NCBI GenBank assembly: GCA_000752675.2
Contig: LM994626.1
Location: 594,794-658,793 of the forward strand
From: a bacterium OL-1
GTDB taxonomy: Bacteria; Actinomycetota; Coriobacteriia; Coriobacteriales; Atopobiaceae
Direction: 5' to 3'
Length of the DNA: 64,000 nucleotides
Shown here: positions 1 to 8,915 of the stretch, one piece after another
Position numbering within the stretch: the first letter of the stretch is position 1
How the letters are laid out: each line of letters opens with the position of its first letter
The notes under the pieces: generated by a model
Told to the model about the DNA's origin: nothing
The model's input: the letters and a program-made list of their open reading frames with translations, nothing else
Databases searched by the model: none
Translations under genes and position numbers: made by a program

Positions 1-474
1 CACGGGCGTGGCGAAGCGCCCCGAAGTCGCCTCCGATCCCCACCTCTCCTCGATGCGCTGGACCGTCGCCAGGAAGCCCTCCACCATAAAGGGCCTGGAC
101 TGCACGCTTTCGGCAGAGAAGGGCATCGAATCCAGGAAGGCATCCGTCCGCTCCAAGGTGGAGCATCCCTTCCTCATCGTGAAGCGCCGGTTCGGGCATC
201 TGAGGACGCGCTACAGGGGGACCGGGAAGAATTCCTGCATGCTCTGCGTATCCTTCGCCCTCGCGAACCTGGCCATGTGCATCTCCGCAGGCAGGTCCCT
301 CGCCTCCCGGCCCGAAGCTGCCTGAGAGGCTCCGCTCCGCCTGGCTGCATGCACGGCGCCGGCAGGGCGGCCGGGGAAAGGCGGCCTCTGCCCGGGCCGG
401 ACGGGGGCCCTGCCCCCATGCCCGGCAGCGTCAGCGTTGGCAGCCGGGCTGCCGCGGTGCTGGAAGGGCATTAA
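1..474 (+). mobile_element. 3' end of an IS5-like insertion sequence (cut by window edge)
   Basis: The window opens inside a transposase reading frame (2-325). About 150 GC-rich bases follow before the next gene ends at 475. That tail contains palindromic GC stretches (for example GGGGGCCCTGCCCCC near 404-418) and no other gene. The terminal inverted repeat and target duplication cannot be set because the other end lies outside the window, so 474 is only an upper limit for the element boundary. Confidence 0.6.
2..325 (+). CDS. IS5-family DDE transposase, C-terminal fragment
   Basis: The frame is open to the left edge and stops at TGA 323-325, so this is the C-terminal ~107 residues of a longer protein. 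The stretch VRSKVEHPF-IVKRRFGH-RTRYRG-KN--ML--FALANL is the typical end of IS5-type transposases: the catalytic glutamate lies in the KVEHPF region, followed by the conserved arginine/tyrosine YRG block. The catalytic aspartates would lie upstream of the window. It is not possible to say whether the element is intact. It points directly at the C terminus of the LevR-like gene on the other strand, which appears shortened. Confidence 0.8.
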   Translation, partial: TGVAKRPEVASDPHLSSMRWTVARKPSTIKGLDCTLSAEKGIESRKASVRSKVEHPFLIVKRRFGHLRTRYRGTGKNSCMLCVSFALANLAMCISAGRSLASRPEAA

Positions 475-2112
475 TCATCGTTTCCCTAGAGCCTCTCGCC
501 TTTTGGTCCCCGAAGAGAGAACGTGACAGATTTCGAGGAGAAGCATTGCCCGTACAAGGTCGTCCATCTCCGCGCCCAGCGCGAGCCTCACCTTAGAGTC
601 AATCTGAGACACTGCAGAGGAGGCCACGAGATACCGGCGAGAGAGCTCGGCACAAAGAGATTTGAAAGCGACTCGATTGTGCAGGCGCCATGATGTCAAA
701 GGGGTTCCCGCCCATAGCTGAGACGCAACCAAATGCGAAAGCAACCGAGCTGTCTTCCTCGTCAGGTCTAGGCCGTAAGACTCGTTAACCTCATCGACAA
801 TTGGCCCGATAACCTGCTCGTAGGATGCGGAACGCTCATCTGCGTTTTGATCGTCGAAGTCAAGGTAGTCTTCATAGGCCTTCAGAGTCGCGACTGCCGA
901 AGAGAAGAACTCGTCAAACGAGAGCTTCTCGTCCTCAAACGAATGGAACGCGTCAACTATTTGTTGAAACAATCCGGTAACGCGCCGATGAGAGTCAAAG
1001 GCATCCTCCGTGCCACCGGGAATAAGCTGGTCATCGTCGACTCTTGTCTGCAGAGACGAGATGATGTCAGGAGGAAGGTTGTAAGTCTGAATGACGAGAC
1101 GGTCATCCTTCCTATTGAGGTACGAATTGGCGCAGCAATTGGTTATGCATGCTCGTAGACCGTCTACATTGTCCTCGAACTCGCTCGCGACCAATGCCCT
1201 GAGCGCTCCACGGCTAATTGCTGCGTCAGATGCAGCTCGCTGGCCTTCTTTCTTGAGAAAATCCATGACGAGGAGCGTACGCTCCTCCATTGTTCTCTCC
1301 GAAAGGCGTGGAAGCCTAATCACGATGGGAATCGACCGAGCGATTGCTTTTACGGCATCGCTGTCGATATCTCGACTCGTTCCAAGTATGAAGCGCGCTG
1401 TGCGACCCTGTTCCTGAGCACCGGTCTCGCATTCTCGAATCCTCTGGAGGATGGCATCACGAGAGACAGGATCCAGGTGATCAAAACGTCGAATGTAAAC
1501 GACTCCCCCGTGGGAATTGCCAACGGAGCCCGGTATCTTGCCTTCCCCGAAGATCAGCCGTTCGAGAGACGCACCGGCATTACTGTGCCGAGACGCATCA
1601 ACCGAGATATACGAGGCATTCTTGCTGAGGATTCCTGCATTCTTTCCGTACTCGAAGGTGAGCCTGGATAGGTATTCCTTCCCGGTCCCATGATCCCCAA
1701 CGAGGAGCACTGGAATTCCGTGGGGAGGGTACTGCATGGCACTCTTGAGCTGCTCAACGCATTGTCCAAGAGACAGGTCGCTCCCAATTGCCTGCTCGAA
1801 ATCTCTTGATGCCCTTCTCCCAGCCAACATGAGCAGCTCGGACATTGAGGAATACTCGTTCTTCTCGAGCTTTGCCTGCAGGTACCGTTCCAAATCCCTG
1901 CGATGCAGGAAGAGCACTGGCCGAGATCCAACCTTAATTGCAGGCCCTTCTCTCACCAGCTCGTTTAGATATTGACTCGCCAAGTTCCGGCTCACATGAC
2001 AAGCGCTGGCAACGGCAGTGGTGGTGAAGGACTCTGTCTTTGGTGGGTCAATCTCTCGCGTTACCTTGTCCAGATACGAAAGGATTTCACCCTTGGTTTC
2101 AACTCCAGCCAT
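475..2112 (-). CDS. LevR-type PTS-controlled transcriptional regulator, apparently C-terminally truncated
   Basis: A 545-residue protein. Residues 1-80 form a winged-helix region (SRNLASQYLNELVREG). Residues 110-350 are an AAA+ domain with a Walker-A-like GDHGTGKE at 139-146. The expected Walker B acidic pair is replaced (VVYIRRFDHL), and no GAFTGA sigma54-contact loop is visible, so classical sigma54 activation is doubtful. Residues ~390-540 resemble one PTS regulation domain. LevR/ManR regulators are usually about 900 residues and continue with EIIA, EIIB and a second PRD domain, all absent here. The stop lies next to the IS5-like element. The start ATG follows GGGGGTCAC. No PTS genes adjoin it, so its original target is unknown. 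Confidence 0.75.
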   Translation of the reverse strand: MAGVETKGEILSYLDKVTREIDPPKTESFTTTAVASACHVSRNLASQYLNELVREGPAIKVGSRPVLFLHRRDLERYLQAKLEKNEYSSMSELLMLAGRRASRDFEQAIGSDLSLGQCVEQLKSAMQYPPHGIPVLLVGDHGTGKEYLSRLTFEYGKNAGILSKNASYISVDASRHSNAGASLERLIFGEGKIPGSVGNSHGGVVYIRRFDHLDPVSRDAILQRIRECETGAQEQGRTARFILGTSRDIDSDAVKAIARSIPIVIRLPRLSERTMEERTLLVMDFLKKEGQRAASDAAISRGALRALVASEFEDNVDGLRACITNCCANSYLNRKDDRLVIQTYNLPPDIISSLQTRVDDDQLIPGGTEDAFDSHRRVTGLFQQIVDAFHSFEDEKLSFDEFFSSAVATLKAYEDYLDFDDQNADERSASYEQVIGPIVDEVNESYGLDLTRKTARLLSHLVASQLWAGTPLTSWRLHNRVAFKSLCAELSRRYLVASSAVSQIDSKVRLALGAEMDDLVRAMLLLEICHVLSSGTKRREALGKR

Positions 2113-2243
2113 GTGACCCCCAAAACTTGATCAGCGTCAATCATGCAGAACAGACATTCTCGAAGCAGAGGGCAGACCTAAGGCCTACCGCAGGGTCAGA
2201 CGGCCTTGTTTTCTCGCCGAGCGAGAGATTCTGCATTCTGTAT

Positions 2244-2975
2244 CTACGCCACGGCAGCATACGCGCTTGAGCGCCCGGAACCCACCTTCTTGAGCTTGCC
2301 CTCCTGAACCAAGCCCTCAAGAAGCCTACCGGCGCTGGATCTTGAGACGCCCAGGACCTGCTCGACCTCCACGCGCGTGATGCTCCCGTTGGATTCCACG
2401 ATGTTCATCACCATGTGAATTGAGTCCCCGGGGCGCATTACGCGAGGCCCCGGCACTTGTTCCATGGTTCTGGGGACTCCACCCATGGGGACGAGAGACC
2501 CCTCCTCCGCCCATGTCGGCACTCCGTGCTCGCGAACGTAGTTGAGATTGGGGAGCGTCAGCTTGAACACGTGGGCAGAGGCCTCGACGATGGGCTTCAC
2601 TGACCTTCCAGCATATGCCGCAAAGACGCGCGGCAATCCCATCCCATATGCCTCAACCATTCCAAGACGAAACATCACATTGGCCAACCTGGGGTTGCGA
2701 CAGACGGACGTGCCGTTTGTCACTTCGTCCATCCGCACGCCTCGGGCAAGGCCCCCGGCAGTCATGAACTCAATGCGGTCGTCGAAGACGCTTGCCTTGT
2801 TGATGGCGGGGGAACCATAGTCGCGATGCATGACCATATTAAGGACTACCTCGCGCAGAGCTTCGAACGTAAGATCGTCCGCGCCACAAGGAAGATCCTT
2901 GAACGAAGGGCAACTGTGGTAGCCATATCCTTCGAGCAGCTCATCGATTGCTCTCAGCAGCTCGTCTTCCCTCAT
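2244..2975 (-). CDS. ATP-binding / winged-helix protein lacking the usual AlbA_2 (Schlafen-like) N-terminal domain
   Basis: A 243-residue protein. Residues 35-130 contain the GHKL-like ATP-binding segment typical of the C-terminal half of AlbA_2-type putative regulators (ALREVVLNMVMHRDYG, then NPRLANVMFRLGMVEAYGMGLPR). Residues 180-240 form a winged-helix HTH (ITRVEVEQVLGVSRSSAGRLL). Family members are normally 430-480 residues with an N-terminal AlbA_2 domain. Here the ORF starts just before the ATPase-like part, and only 111 bp separate it from the neighbour, so that domain is lost or was never present. ATG at 2975 is preceded by TAGGAGATGAG, which overlaps an inverted repeat that may be an operator. 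A decaying remnant is possible. Confidence 0.65.
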   Translation of the reverse strand: MREDELLRAIDELLEGYGYHSCPSFKDLPCGADDLTFEALREVVLNMVMHRDYGSPAINKASVFDDRIEFMTAGGLARGVRMDEVTNGTSVCRNPRLANVMFRLGMVEAYGMGLPRVFAAYAGRSVKPIVEASAHVFKLTLPNLNYVREHGVPTWAEEGSLVPMGGVPRTMEQVPGPRVMRPGDSIHMVMNIVESNGSITRVEVEQVLGVSRSSAGRLLEGLVQEGKLKKVGSGRSSAYAAVA

Positions 2976-2984
2976 GGCGACTCA

Positions 2985-3030
2985 TCTCCTACCCATATAC
3001 CACCCAACAGGGTAGGTAATGGGTAGGAGA
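2985..3030. promoter_or_regulatory. Inverted repeat with three CCTACCC/GGGTAGG units (candidate operator)
   Basis: A 12-bp perfect inverted repeat, TCTCCTACCCAT (2985-2996) and ATGGGTAGGAGA (3019-3030). A further GGGTAGG lies at 3010-3016, so the heptamer occurs three times in 46 bp. The left arm overlaps the Shine-Dalgarno region of the 2244-2975 gene, whose C-terminal winged helix could be the autoregulator. The operator role is inferred. Confidence 0.5.
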
Positions 3031-3086
3031 GGTTCGCCGAGCGGTTCTCCAAAATGCGTCGGCGACGGACTGCTCGACGCGAGAGG

Positions 3087-4574
3087 CTACTCCCTATAGA
3101 ACTCGTGCAGGTCAGCGGCCATGGCGTGGAGCGTGGGCTCGTCGGTGTAGGCCATGTGGCCACACCCGTAGCGGTGCCAGGTGATCTGACGTTTGAGCGC
3201 ATCTGGCAGGTAGAGCTGCGACATTGTGTGCCGCACGTTCCACCAAGGCGTTGCCGTGTCATAGCGGCCGCCCAGGATGCAAAGCTTGGTCGTGGGACTG
3301 CGCCTCAACGCTACGGCAATGTCGTACGCCAAATTGGGTGCCGCAACGGTTGTCTCGTCAAAGCCTGGCTCATCGTGAACCCAGTTCCATCCAATGCCAA
3401 TCTCTCCCCACACGGAAAGACGGTACTCTTCAGGCCCCTCGTAACCCAGGTCGCCCCTCAAGAAGTCTCGGAATGCCACATACCAGCAGCTCTCAAGCGC
3501 ATGGTTGGCAGGATCCTCGCAGGCAAAGTAGAACGAGGCACGCTGACTGGGAAGCAGCGAGGTCTCGGTGAAGCGCTGGTCAAGACGGCCACACACAAGG
3601 CCGCGGCTAGCGAGAAGGTCTCGCCTAAAGTCCTCAAGCTCAACCCGGTTATTTCGGACAAGCAGATAGTCCTTAGGAAGCCCAATGAACGCAGACAGGT
3701 GCTCGGCCAAAGCGTCCTTATCGGCAGGAGTAATCTCATCACCCAGGAAGATGCCACGGGCATACTCGCCTCCAGCAAACGCAGAGGCCCTGTCGAACCA
3801 CTCGTCCTCGTCGACGCCCTGGCCAACCAGGCCAAAGTACTGCGCCGTCGAGGCAAAGGTGGGGACCATGCCCACGTAGTAGAGGTCATTGCCGGGCAGG
3901 TTCTGCGTCCAGTCGTAGTAGGCCGAGAGCATCACGACGCCCGCCAGGGGCACGTGCGCCTCGCCCAGGTAGCGCATGAGAACGGCGCTACGCATGGTGC
4001 CGTACGACTCGCCAAAGATGTAGAGCGGAGAACCCCAGCGGTCGTTCTCGTCAAGCCACTGGCAGATGGCGCGGCAGAAGGTGCGCGCGTCCTCCTCGAG
4101 GCCATAGACGCGCTTGGTGTCGTAGCCCTCAGCCACGAAGGACCAGCCTGTGCCCAAGGCGTCCGGGAAGACGAGGTCTGACTCCCGCAGCAGCGTGCCG
4201 GGGTTGTCCACGACCTCGTACCCCGCACCCACGAAGTCCATCCCGTGGGTCACCACGCGACGCGGCCCCAGGCCGCCAAAGTTGATGGGCACCGAGGCAG
4301 AACCGGGACCACCGTTGTAGCAGAAGCTCACCGGGCGCTTGTGGGGGTCCACCTCGCTGCCATCAATGGCCGTGGCAACATAGGAGACGTTGAACATGCG
4401 CCCCTCGAGGACCTTGTCGCGGTCGACGATGTCCAGGTGGCCAGCTGTGGCCACGTAGTCGATCGTCTCGTCACCAACATGCCACGTGAGCTGCGCGCTC
4501 TTTGCCTCCGGGACCTCGTTCACCGTGGCCTCGCAACCGCACTCGCACTCACAACCGCACTCGCACTCTCCCAC
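3087..4574 (-). CDS. Serine carboxypeptidase (peptidase S10 family) with a Cys-rich N terminus
   Basis: A 495-residue alpha/beta hydrolase that removes C-terminal residues from peptides. Visible are the oxyanion-hole region CYNGGPGSASV, the nucleophile motif FGESYGT, the catalytic aspartate near GRYDTATP and the histidine near YGCGHMAYTDEP. The open frame extends upstream to 4865, but that part lies over the M20 gene. GTG at 4572-4574 is preceded by GGGAGGT at 5-nt spacing and places the start 13 bp before the end of the M20 gene coding on the same strand. The first 16 residues alternate Cys and Glu/Gly (six Cys at 4, 6, 8, 10, 12, 14), which is not a family feature. No signal peptide is seen, so action on imported peptides is inferred. 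It is the last gene of the peptide operon. Confidence 0.85.
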   Translation of the reverse strand: MGECECGCECECGCEATVNEVPEAKSAQLTWHVGDETIDYVATAGHLDIVDRDKVLEGRMFNVSYVATAIDGSEVDPHKRPVSFCYNGGPGSASVPINFGGLGPRRVVTHGMDFVGAGYEVVDNPGTLLRESDLVFPDALGTGWSFVAEGYDTKRVYGLEEDARTFCRAICQWLDENDRWGSPLYIFGESYGTMRSAVLMRYLGEAHVPLAGVVMLSAYYDWTQNLPGNDLYYVGMVPTFASTAQYFGLVGQGVDEDEWFDRASAFAGGEYARGIFLGDEITPADKDALAEHLSAFIGLPKDYLLVRNNRVELEDFRRDLLASRGLVCGRLDQRFTETSLLPSQRASFYFACEDPANHALESCWYVAFRDFLRGDLGYEGPEEYRLSVWGEIGIGWNWVHDEPGFDETTVAAPNLAYDIAVALRRSPTTKLCILGGRYDTATPWWNVRHTMSQLYLPDALKRQITWHRYGCGHMAYTDEPTLHAMAADLHEFYRE

Positions 4575-4585
4575 CTGAGACCTCC

Positions 4586-5851
4586 CTACTCGATACCAAG
4601 CATTTCGCAGAGGGTGAGCATGTAGATCTCGGCTGCATGCACCACGTCCTCCACGTCCACGTCCTCGTTGTAGCCATGGATGCCGGCGTTGTTGGCTGGG
4701 CCAAATTGGATGGTGGGGCAGCCGAGCGCGCGATAGTGCGCCGCGTCGCTTGATGCCCACTGGTAGGCGGGCAGGCACTCCTCGCCCCAGACGCTCTCGA
4801 TGTTGTCCTTGAGGCTCGTCACCAGAAGGCAGGTGTCGTCGGTGTAGTTGCCCTCGGCAATCCACTCGTAGCCTGCCTCGACACCCGTGACGCCGCTCTC
4901 CTCGATGATGCGGTCAACGGCAGCCACCACGTCCTCGTGCTTGCAGCCGTAGGGCAGACGAACATCCACCTTGCAGCTTGCCTGGTCTGGCACCTGGTTG
5001 ATCTTGCCGCCGCCCTCGATGATGCCCACGTTGGCCGAGCAGTGGTCAATGACGTTGCCCACCAGGGGGTTGTCGATGGTGCGCTCGGCAATGGTGCGGG
5101 AGTTGGCAACCGCGCGAGCCTGGCTGGGAAGGTAGTGGCCGGGCACGGAGGTGAGCTCGTCAATGTGGAGAATGACGCGTGCCAGCTTGGTGATGGCGTT
5201 GTCGCCCTTGTAGTTGCCCGTCGAGCCGTGGCCAGGCGTGCCGTGCGCCGTGAGCGTGAGGTGCAGGATGCCCTTCTGGCCAATCTCAATGGTGTCGTGC
5301 CCGGTGGGCTCCCCCACCATCACGGCATCCGCGCCGTCCGCATAGCCGTTGTCGCAGAACCACTTGGTGCCAGTACCTGCGATCTCCTCGTCCGTGGCCA
5401 CATGCAGGCGGATGTCACCCCTGAGGTTGGCACCAGACTCGTTGAGAAGCGCCATAGAGAAGAGCAGCACTGCGAGGCCGCACTTCATGTCGGAGGCACC
5501 GCGCCCGTGGATCTTCCCGTCAAACACCTCGGCCCCAAAGGGGTCAAAGTCCCAGCCGGAGAGGTTGCCCACAGGAACCACGTCCACGTGACCGTTAAGG
5601 ACAACGCGGAAGCCCTCGTCAGAGCCAATGTGAGCGTAGATTACCGGGTAGTCCTCGCCCGCGTAGGCAACCAGGCGCTGCGACTCGATGCCGTGGCTCG
5701 CGAGGTAGCCCCTCACAAAGTCGACCGCCGGCTCCTGCGGGTCCAGCGGGCTCTGGTTCTTTATGCGAATGAGGTCCTGGCAGAGAGAGACAAGCTCATC
5801 CTTGCGGTCGAGGATCTTCTTGTGAAGCTCTTCCTTCGTAACCGTTGACAT
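4586..5851 (-). CDS. M20-family metallopeptidase (ArgE/DapE/carnosinase-like)
   Basis: A ~421-residue zinc peptidase/deacylase. Metal ligands are visible in order: GHVDVVP, then SDMKCG, DEEIAGTG, GEPTG and a late His in NNAGIHGYNE. The dimerisation-domain histidine lies in GTPGHGSTG. ATG at 5849-5851 is used here; a TTG three codons upstream (5858-5860) sits closer to GGGGGAG, so the start is uncertain by three residues. It lies between the oligopeptide ATPase gene (stop 5909) and the S10 carboxypeptidase (start 4574), so a role in hydrolysing imported di- or oligopeptides is likely. Substrate cannot be told from sequence; ArgE or DapE activity would also fit the fold. Confidence 0.85.
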   Translation of the reverse strand: MSTVTKEELHKKILDRKDELVSLCQDLIRIKNQSPLDPQEPAVDFVRGYLASHGIESQRLVAYAGEDYPVIYAHIGSDEGFRVVLNGHVDVVPVGNLSGWDFDPFGAEVFDGKIHGRGASDMKCGLAVLLFSMALLNESGANLRGDIRLHVATDEEIAGTGTKWFCDNGYADGADAVMVGEPTGHDTIEIGQKGILHLTLTAHGTPGHGSTGNYKGDNAITKLARVILHIDELTSVPGHYLPSQARAVANSRTIAERTIDNPLVGNVIDHCSANVGIIEGGGKINQVPDQASCKVDVRLPYGCKHEDVVAAVDRIIEESGVTGVEAGYEWIAEGNYTDDTCLLVTSLKDNIESVWGEECLPAYQWASSDAAHYRALGCPTIQFGPANNAGIHGYNEDVDVEDVVHAAEIYMLTLCEMLGIE

Positions 5852-5908
5852 GGCAGACAAACACTCCCCCGAACTAACGAACGGATTGATTACGTGAGGC
5901 TCACGCGG

Positions 5909-6943
5909 CTACTCGGCCACGATGTCGTGGTACTTGAAGCACGCCACACGATGGCCGGCCTCGACCTCCTCGAGCGAAGGCCGCTCGTGACGGCAGCGCT
6001 CCATGCAGAAGGGACAGCGGCCGGCAAGTGGGCAGCCCACCTGCTCCCCCACAGGGCTTGGGATCTCGCCCTGGAGCTTGATCTCTTCCTTCTTGTCGAA
6101 GGGGCTCTCGGGCGGGATGGCCGAGAGGAGCGCCTTCGTGTAGGGGTGCAGCGGGTGCGCGTAGATCTTGTCGGCGGGGCAAAGCTCCATGACGCGCCCC
6201 AGGTACATGATGGCAACGCGGTCGGAGATGTGCTTGATGACCGAGAGGTCGTGGCTGATGAAGAGGTACGTGAGGCCACGCTCCTGCTGCAGGTGGCGGA
6301 AGAGGTTGAGCACCTGCGCCTGGATGGAGACGTCAAGCGCGGAGACGGGCTCGTCGCAGACGATGACCTTGGGGTCAAGCACCAGGGCGCGGGCCACGTT
6401 GATGCGCTGGCGCTGACCGCCGGAGAACTCGTGCGGATAGCGCTGGAGGTGCTGCACGTCCAGGCCGACCTCGCGCATGACCTCGAGGACGCGCTGCTCG
6501 CGCCTGGAGGCATCGGGCTCGGTGCGGTAGATGAGCATGGGCTCCTCGATGGTCTTGGCCGCAGTGTAGCGCGGGTCAAGCGAGGAATAGGAGTCCTGGA
6601 AGATCATCTGGATGTCCTTGCGGACCGCCTTGAGCTGCTGCCCGGAAAGCTTGGTGATGTCCTGGCCACCGTAGACGATCTGCCCCGAGGTGGCCTGGTG
6701 CAGCTGCACCACGCAGCGGCCCAGCGTGGACTTGCCGCAGCCGGACTCGCCAATGATGCCCAGCGTCTCGCCGGGATAGACGTCCAAGCTCACGTCGGAA
6801 AGGGCATGGAGCACCTGCGGCTTGGAGAAGAGCTTCCCGCCGCGCAGACGGAAGTCCTTGGAGAGGTGCTTGATGGAGAGAATGGGCTCTCCGCTCGCAA
6901 CCTGGGGTCTCTCGACAACAGCCGCCGTCTGCGTCTCACTCAT
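5909..6943 (-). CDS. dppF: Oligopeptide/dipeptide ABC transporter ATPase (DppF/OppF type)
   Basis: A 344-residue cytoplasmic ATPase that energises peptide import. It has Walker A GESGCGKST, signature SGGQRQR, Walker B with CDEPVSALD, and the C-terminal oligopeptide-transporter extension with the cysteine cluster CPLAGRCPFCMERC. ATG follows GAGGTGAACCACC. The start overlaps the end of the neighbouring DppD-type gene by 8 bp (6936-6943), indicating translational coupling. It pairs with that gene as the heterodimeric ATPase of the transporter. Opp versus Dpp specificity cannot be decided from the ATPase. Confidence 0.9.
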   Translation of the reverse strand: MSETQTAAVVERPQVASGEPILSIKHLSKDFRLRGGKLFSKPQVLHALSDVSLDVYPGETLGIIGESGCGKSTLGRCVVQLHQATSGQIVYGGQDITKLSGQQLKAVRKDIQMIFQDSYSSLDPRYTAAKTIEEPMLIYRTEPDASRREQRVLEVMREVGLDVQHLQRYPHEFSGGQRQRINVARALVLDPKVIVCDEPVSALDVSIQAQVLNLFRHLQQERGLTYLFISHDLSVIKHISDRVAIMYLGRVMELCPADKIYAHPLHPYTKALLSAIPPESPFDKKEEIKLQGEIPSPVGEQVGCPLAGRCPFCMERCRHERPSLEEVEAGHRVACFKYHDIVAE

Positions 6944-7991
6944 GGTGGTTCACCTCGCCTCTCACGAGCCTGTGCTCGCCGTCCTGCCTCAGGCATGCCA
7001 CAAAGTGCCCCGGCTCAACTTCCTTGAGCTCTGGCACGCGCCTGTGGCACTCCTCCGTCGCATAGGGGCAACGGTTACAGAAGTTGCAGCACGTAGCGGT
7101 GAGCCTGAGGTCGGGAGGCACGCCCGGTATGGTCTTGAGGTCGGTCTTCGCGGTGTCGGAGAGCCGCGGCATGGAGTCAAGAAGGCCCCAGGTATAGGGG
7201 TGGAGCGGGTTTGAGTAGAGCTCCTTCATGGAGGTGTACTCGCAGGTGCGCCCCGCGTACATCACCATAACGTCATCCGCCATCTCCCACACGATGCCCA
7301 GGTTGTGGGTGATGAGGAGAATGGCCGTGCTCAGCTCGTCCTGAAGGCCTCGCAGGAGCGAGAGGACCTGGGACTGAACGGTAACGTCAAGTGCGGTCGT
7401 TGGCTCGTCGGCGATGATGAACTTGGGGTGGCAGCTCACCGCCATGGCGATGATCACGCGCTGGCACATGCCACCCGAGAGCTCGTAGGGGTAGGCGTCC
7501 ATGCGGGCCTCTGGGTCGGGGATGCCAACGAGGCGCAGCATCTCGACGGCGCGGTCGTAGGCCTCCTTCTTTCCCAGGTCGCTGTGCGCGCGAATCAGCT
7601 CGACCATCTGGGTCCCCACCTTGAAGACCGGGTCGAGGCCGCTCATGGGGTCCTGGAAGATCATCGAGATGTCGCTGCCGCGAAGCTTGAGCAGCTCGCG
7701 CTCCGGCACGTGGACCATGTCAATGCCATCGAACTCGATGGAGCCGCCCTCGATCTTGCCGGTCTTTGCAAGCAGGCGAATGACGGAGGATGCGGTCACG
7801 CTCTTGCCAGAGCCGGACTCGCCCACGATGGCAAGGGTCTTGCCGCGGTCGAGGGAGAAGCTCACGCCGTCGACCGCCTTGGCGATGCCGGCTGCCGTGT
7901 GGAAGTACGTCTTGAGGTCGCGTACCTCGAGGATCCTCTCGCCCGACTTTGTCCCGGCGTCGTCGAGAAGCCCCGTGTTCTGCTCGGTCAT
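6936..7991 (-). CDS. dppD: Oligopeptide/dipeptide ABC transporter ATPase (DppD/OppD type)
   Basis: A 351-residue ATPase with Walker [10 protein letters not shown], signature LSGGMCQR and Walker [10 protein letters not shown]. It has the C-terminal extension with cysteines ([14 protein letters not shown]) seen in OppD/DppD proteins. ATG at 7989-7991 is preceded by AGGTGA at 5-nt spacing; a GTG three codons upstream lacks a ribosome site. The Shine-Dalgarno overlaps the stop of the upstream permease gene (8001), so the genes are tightly coupled. It acts with the DppF-type subunit on the inner face of the membrane. Confidence 0.9.
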   Translation of the reverse strand: MTEQNTGLLDDAGTKSGERILEVRDLKTYFHTAAGIAKAVDGVSFSLDRGKTLAIVGESGSGKSVTASSVIRLLAKTGKIEGGSIEFDGIDMVHVPERELLKLRGSDISMIFQDPMSGLDPVFKVGTQMVELIRAHSDLGKKEAYDRAVEMLRLVGIPDPEARMDAYPYELSGGMCQRVIIAMAVSCHPKFIIADEPTTALDVTVQSQVLSLLRGLQDELSTAILLITHNLGIVWEMADDVMVMYAGRTCEYTSMKELYSNPLHPYTWGLLDSMPRLSDTAKTDLKTIPGVPPDLRLTATCCNFCNRCPYATEECHRRVPELKEVEPGHFVACLRQDGEHRLVRGEVNHHE

Positions 7992-8000
7992 GGTCGTCAC

Positions 8001-8915
8001 CTACCGCTTCTGCTTGGGGTCGAAGACGTCGCGGATGCCGTCGCCAAAGAGGTTGAAGCCAAGCACCGTGAGCAGGATGAAGATGCCCGAGATGGTGGCG
8101 ATGTGGGGTGCGGTCTGCAGCGTGCTCTTGCCCTCCGAGAGAATCGCGCCCCAAGACGCGGTGGGCGGCTGCACGCCAAGGCCGAGGAACGAGAGGGCCG
8201 CCTCGGAGATGATCGCGCTTGCGATGTTGAGCGTGAAGTACACGATGACCGGCGACATGGCGTTGGCAAAGATGTGCTTGAAGAGGATGCGCGCAGGAGA
8301 GGCTCCAATGACCCTCTCGGCGTTGCAGTACTCCTCGTTCTTCACCACGTGCACCTGGCCGCGCACCACGCGGGCAAAGTTGGGGACGTTTGCCACGCCA
8401 ATGGCGATGATCACGTTCTGCGTCCCCTGCCCGAGGATGGTCATGAGGATGAGGGCGAGCAGAATGAAGGGGAAGGCCATCATGCCGTCCATGATGCGCA
8501 TGATAATGGAGTCGACCGCACCGCCAAAGAAGCCGGCAACCAGGCCGAGAAGCACACCGATGATGGCACCCACGATGGTGCCGCCAATGGCGATGAAGAT
8601 CGAGATTCTCGCTCCATAGATGATGCGCGAAAGAAGGTCGCGGCCATAGGAGTCGGTGCCCAAGAGGTGTCCCGCCTGCCCCGGTGCCGCAAACATGTTG
8701 GACATGTCCGTGACATTGGGGTCATAGGGCGAGATGAGCGGCGCAAAGATGGCGAGAAAGACCATGAAGGCCACGATGATAAGGCCCACGACTGCCATCT
8801 TGTTGCGCGTGAGCTTGTGCCAGGCGTTGTTGGCACGCCGCTCGCGCCTGAGCATCTCGAGGTTGGCGGCGTCACTCAGGGCCTCTGGGGCGCTCGAGGT
8901 TGTCTGCTCTGCCAT
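8001..8915 (-). CDS. dppC: Peptide ABC transporter permease (DppC/OppC type)
   Basis: A 304-residue membrane protein with about six helices. A cytoplasmic N-terminal tail precedes the first helix (MAVVGLIIVAFMVFLAIFAP). The BPD inner-membrane domain has the EAA-like loop around ERVIGASPARILFKHIFANAM. The tail LGFNLFGDGIRDVFDPK is typical of OppC/DppC. Its ATG overlaps the upstream permease stop as TAATG, and GGGAGGT precedes it. It forms the membrane channel with the DppB-type subunit. Confidence 0.9.
   Translation of the reverse strand: MAEQTTSSAPEALSDAANLEMLRRERRANNAWHKLTRNKMAVVGLIIVAFMVFLAIFAPLISPYDPNVTDMSNMFAAPGQAGHLLGTDSYGRDLLSRIIYGARISIFIAIGGTIVGAIIGVLLGLVAGFFGGAVDSIIMRIMDGMMAFPFILLALILMTILGQGTQNVIIAIGVANVPNFARVVRGQVHVVKNEEYCNAERVIGASPARILFKHIFANAMSPVIVYFTLNIASAIISEAALSFLGLGVQPPTASWGAILSEGKSTLQTAPHIATISGIFILLTVLGFNLFGDGIRDVFDPKQKR

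Noticed and set aside
1477-1671. Small plus-strand ORFs inside the LevR-like gene
   Set aside because: No ribosome site or family similarity; explained by the minus-strand gene.
4575-4865. N-terminal 97-residue extension of the S10 carboxypeptidase frame
   Set aside because: It overlaps the end of the M20 gene in another frame, has Arg/His-rich nonsense composition, and a strong ribosome site marks GTG at 4574.
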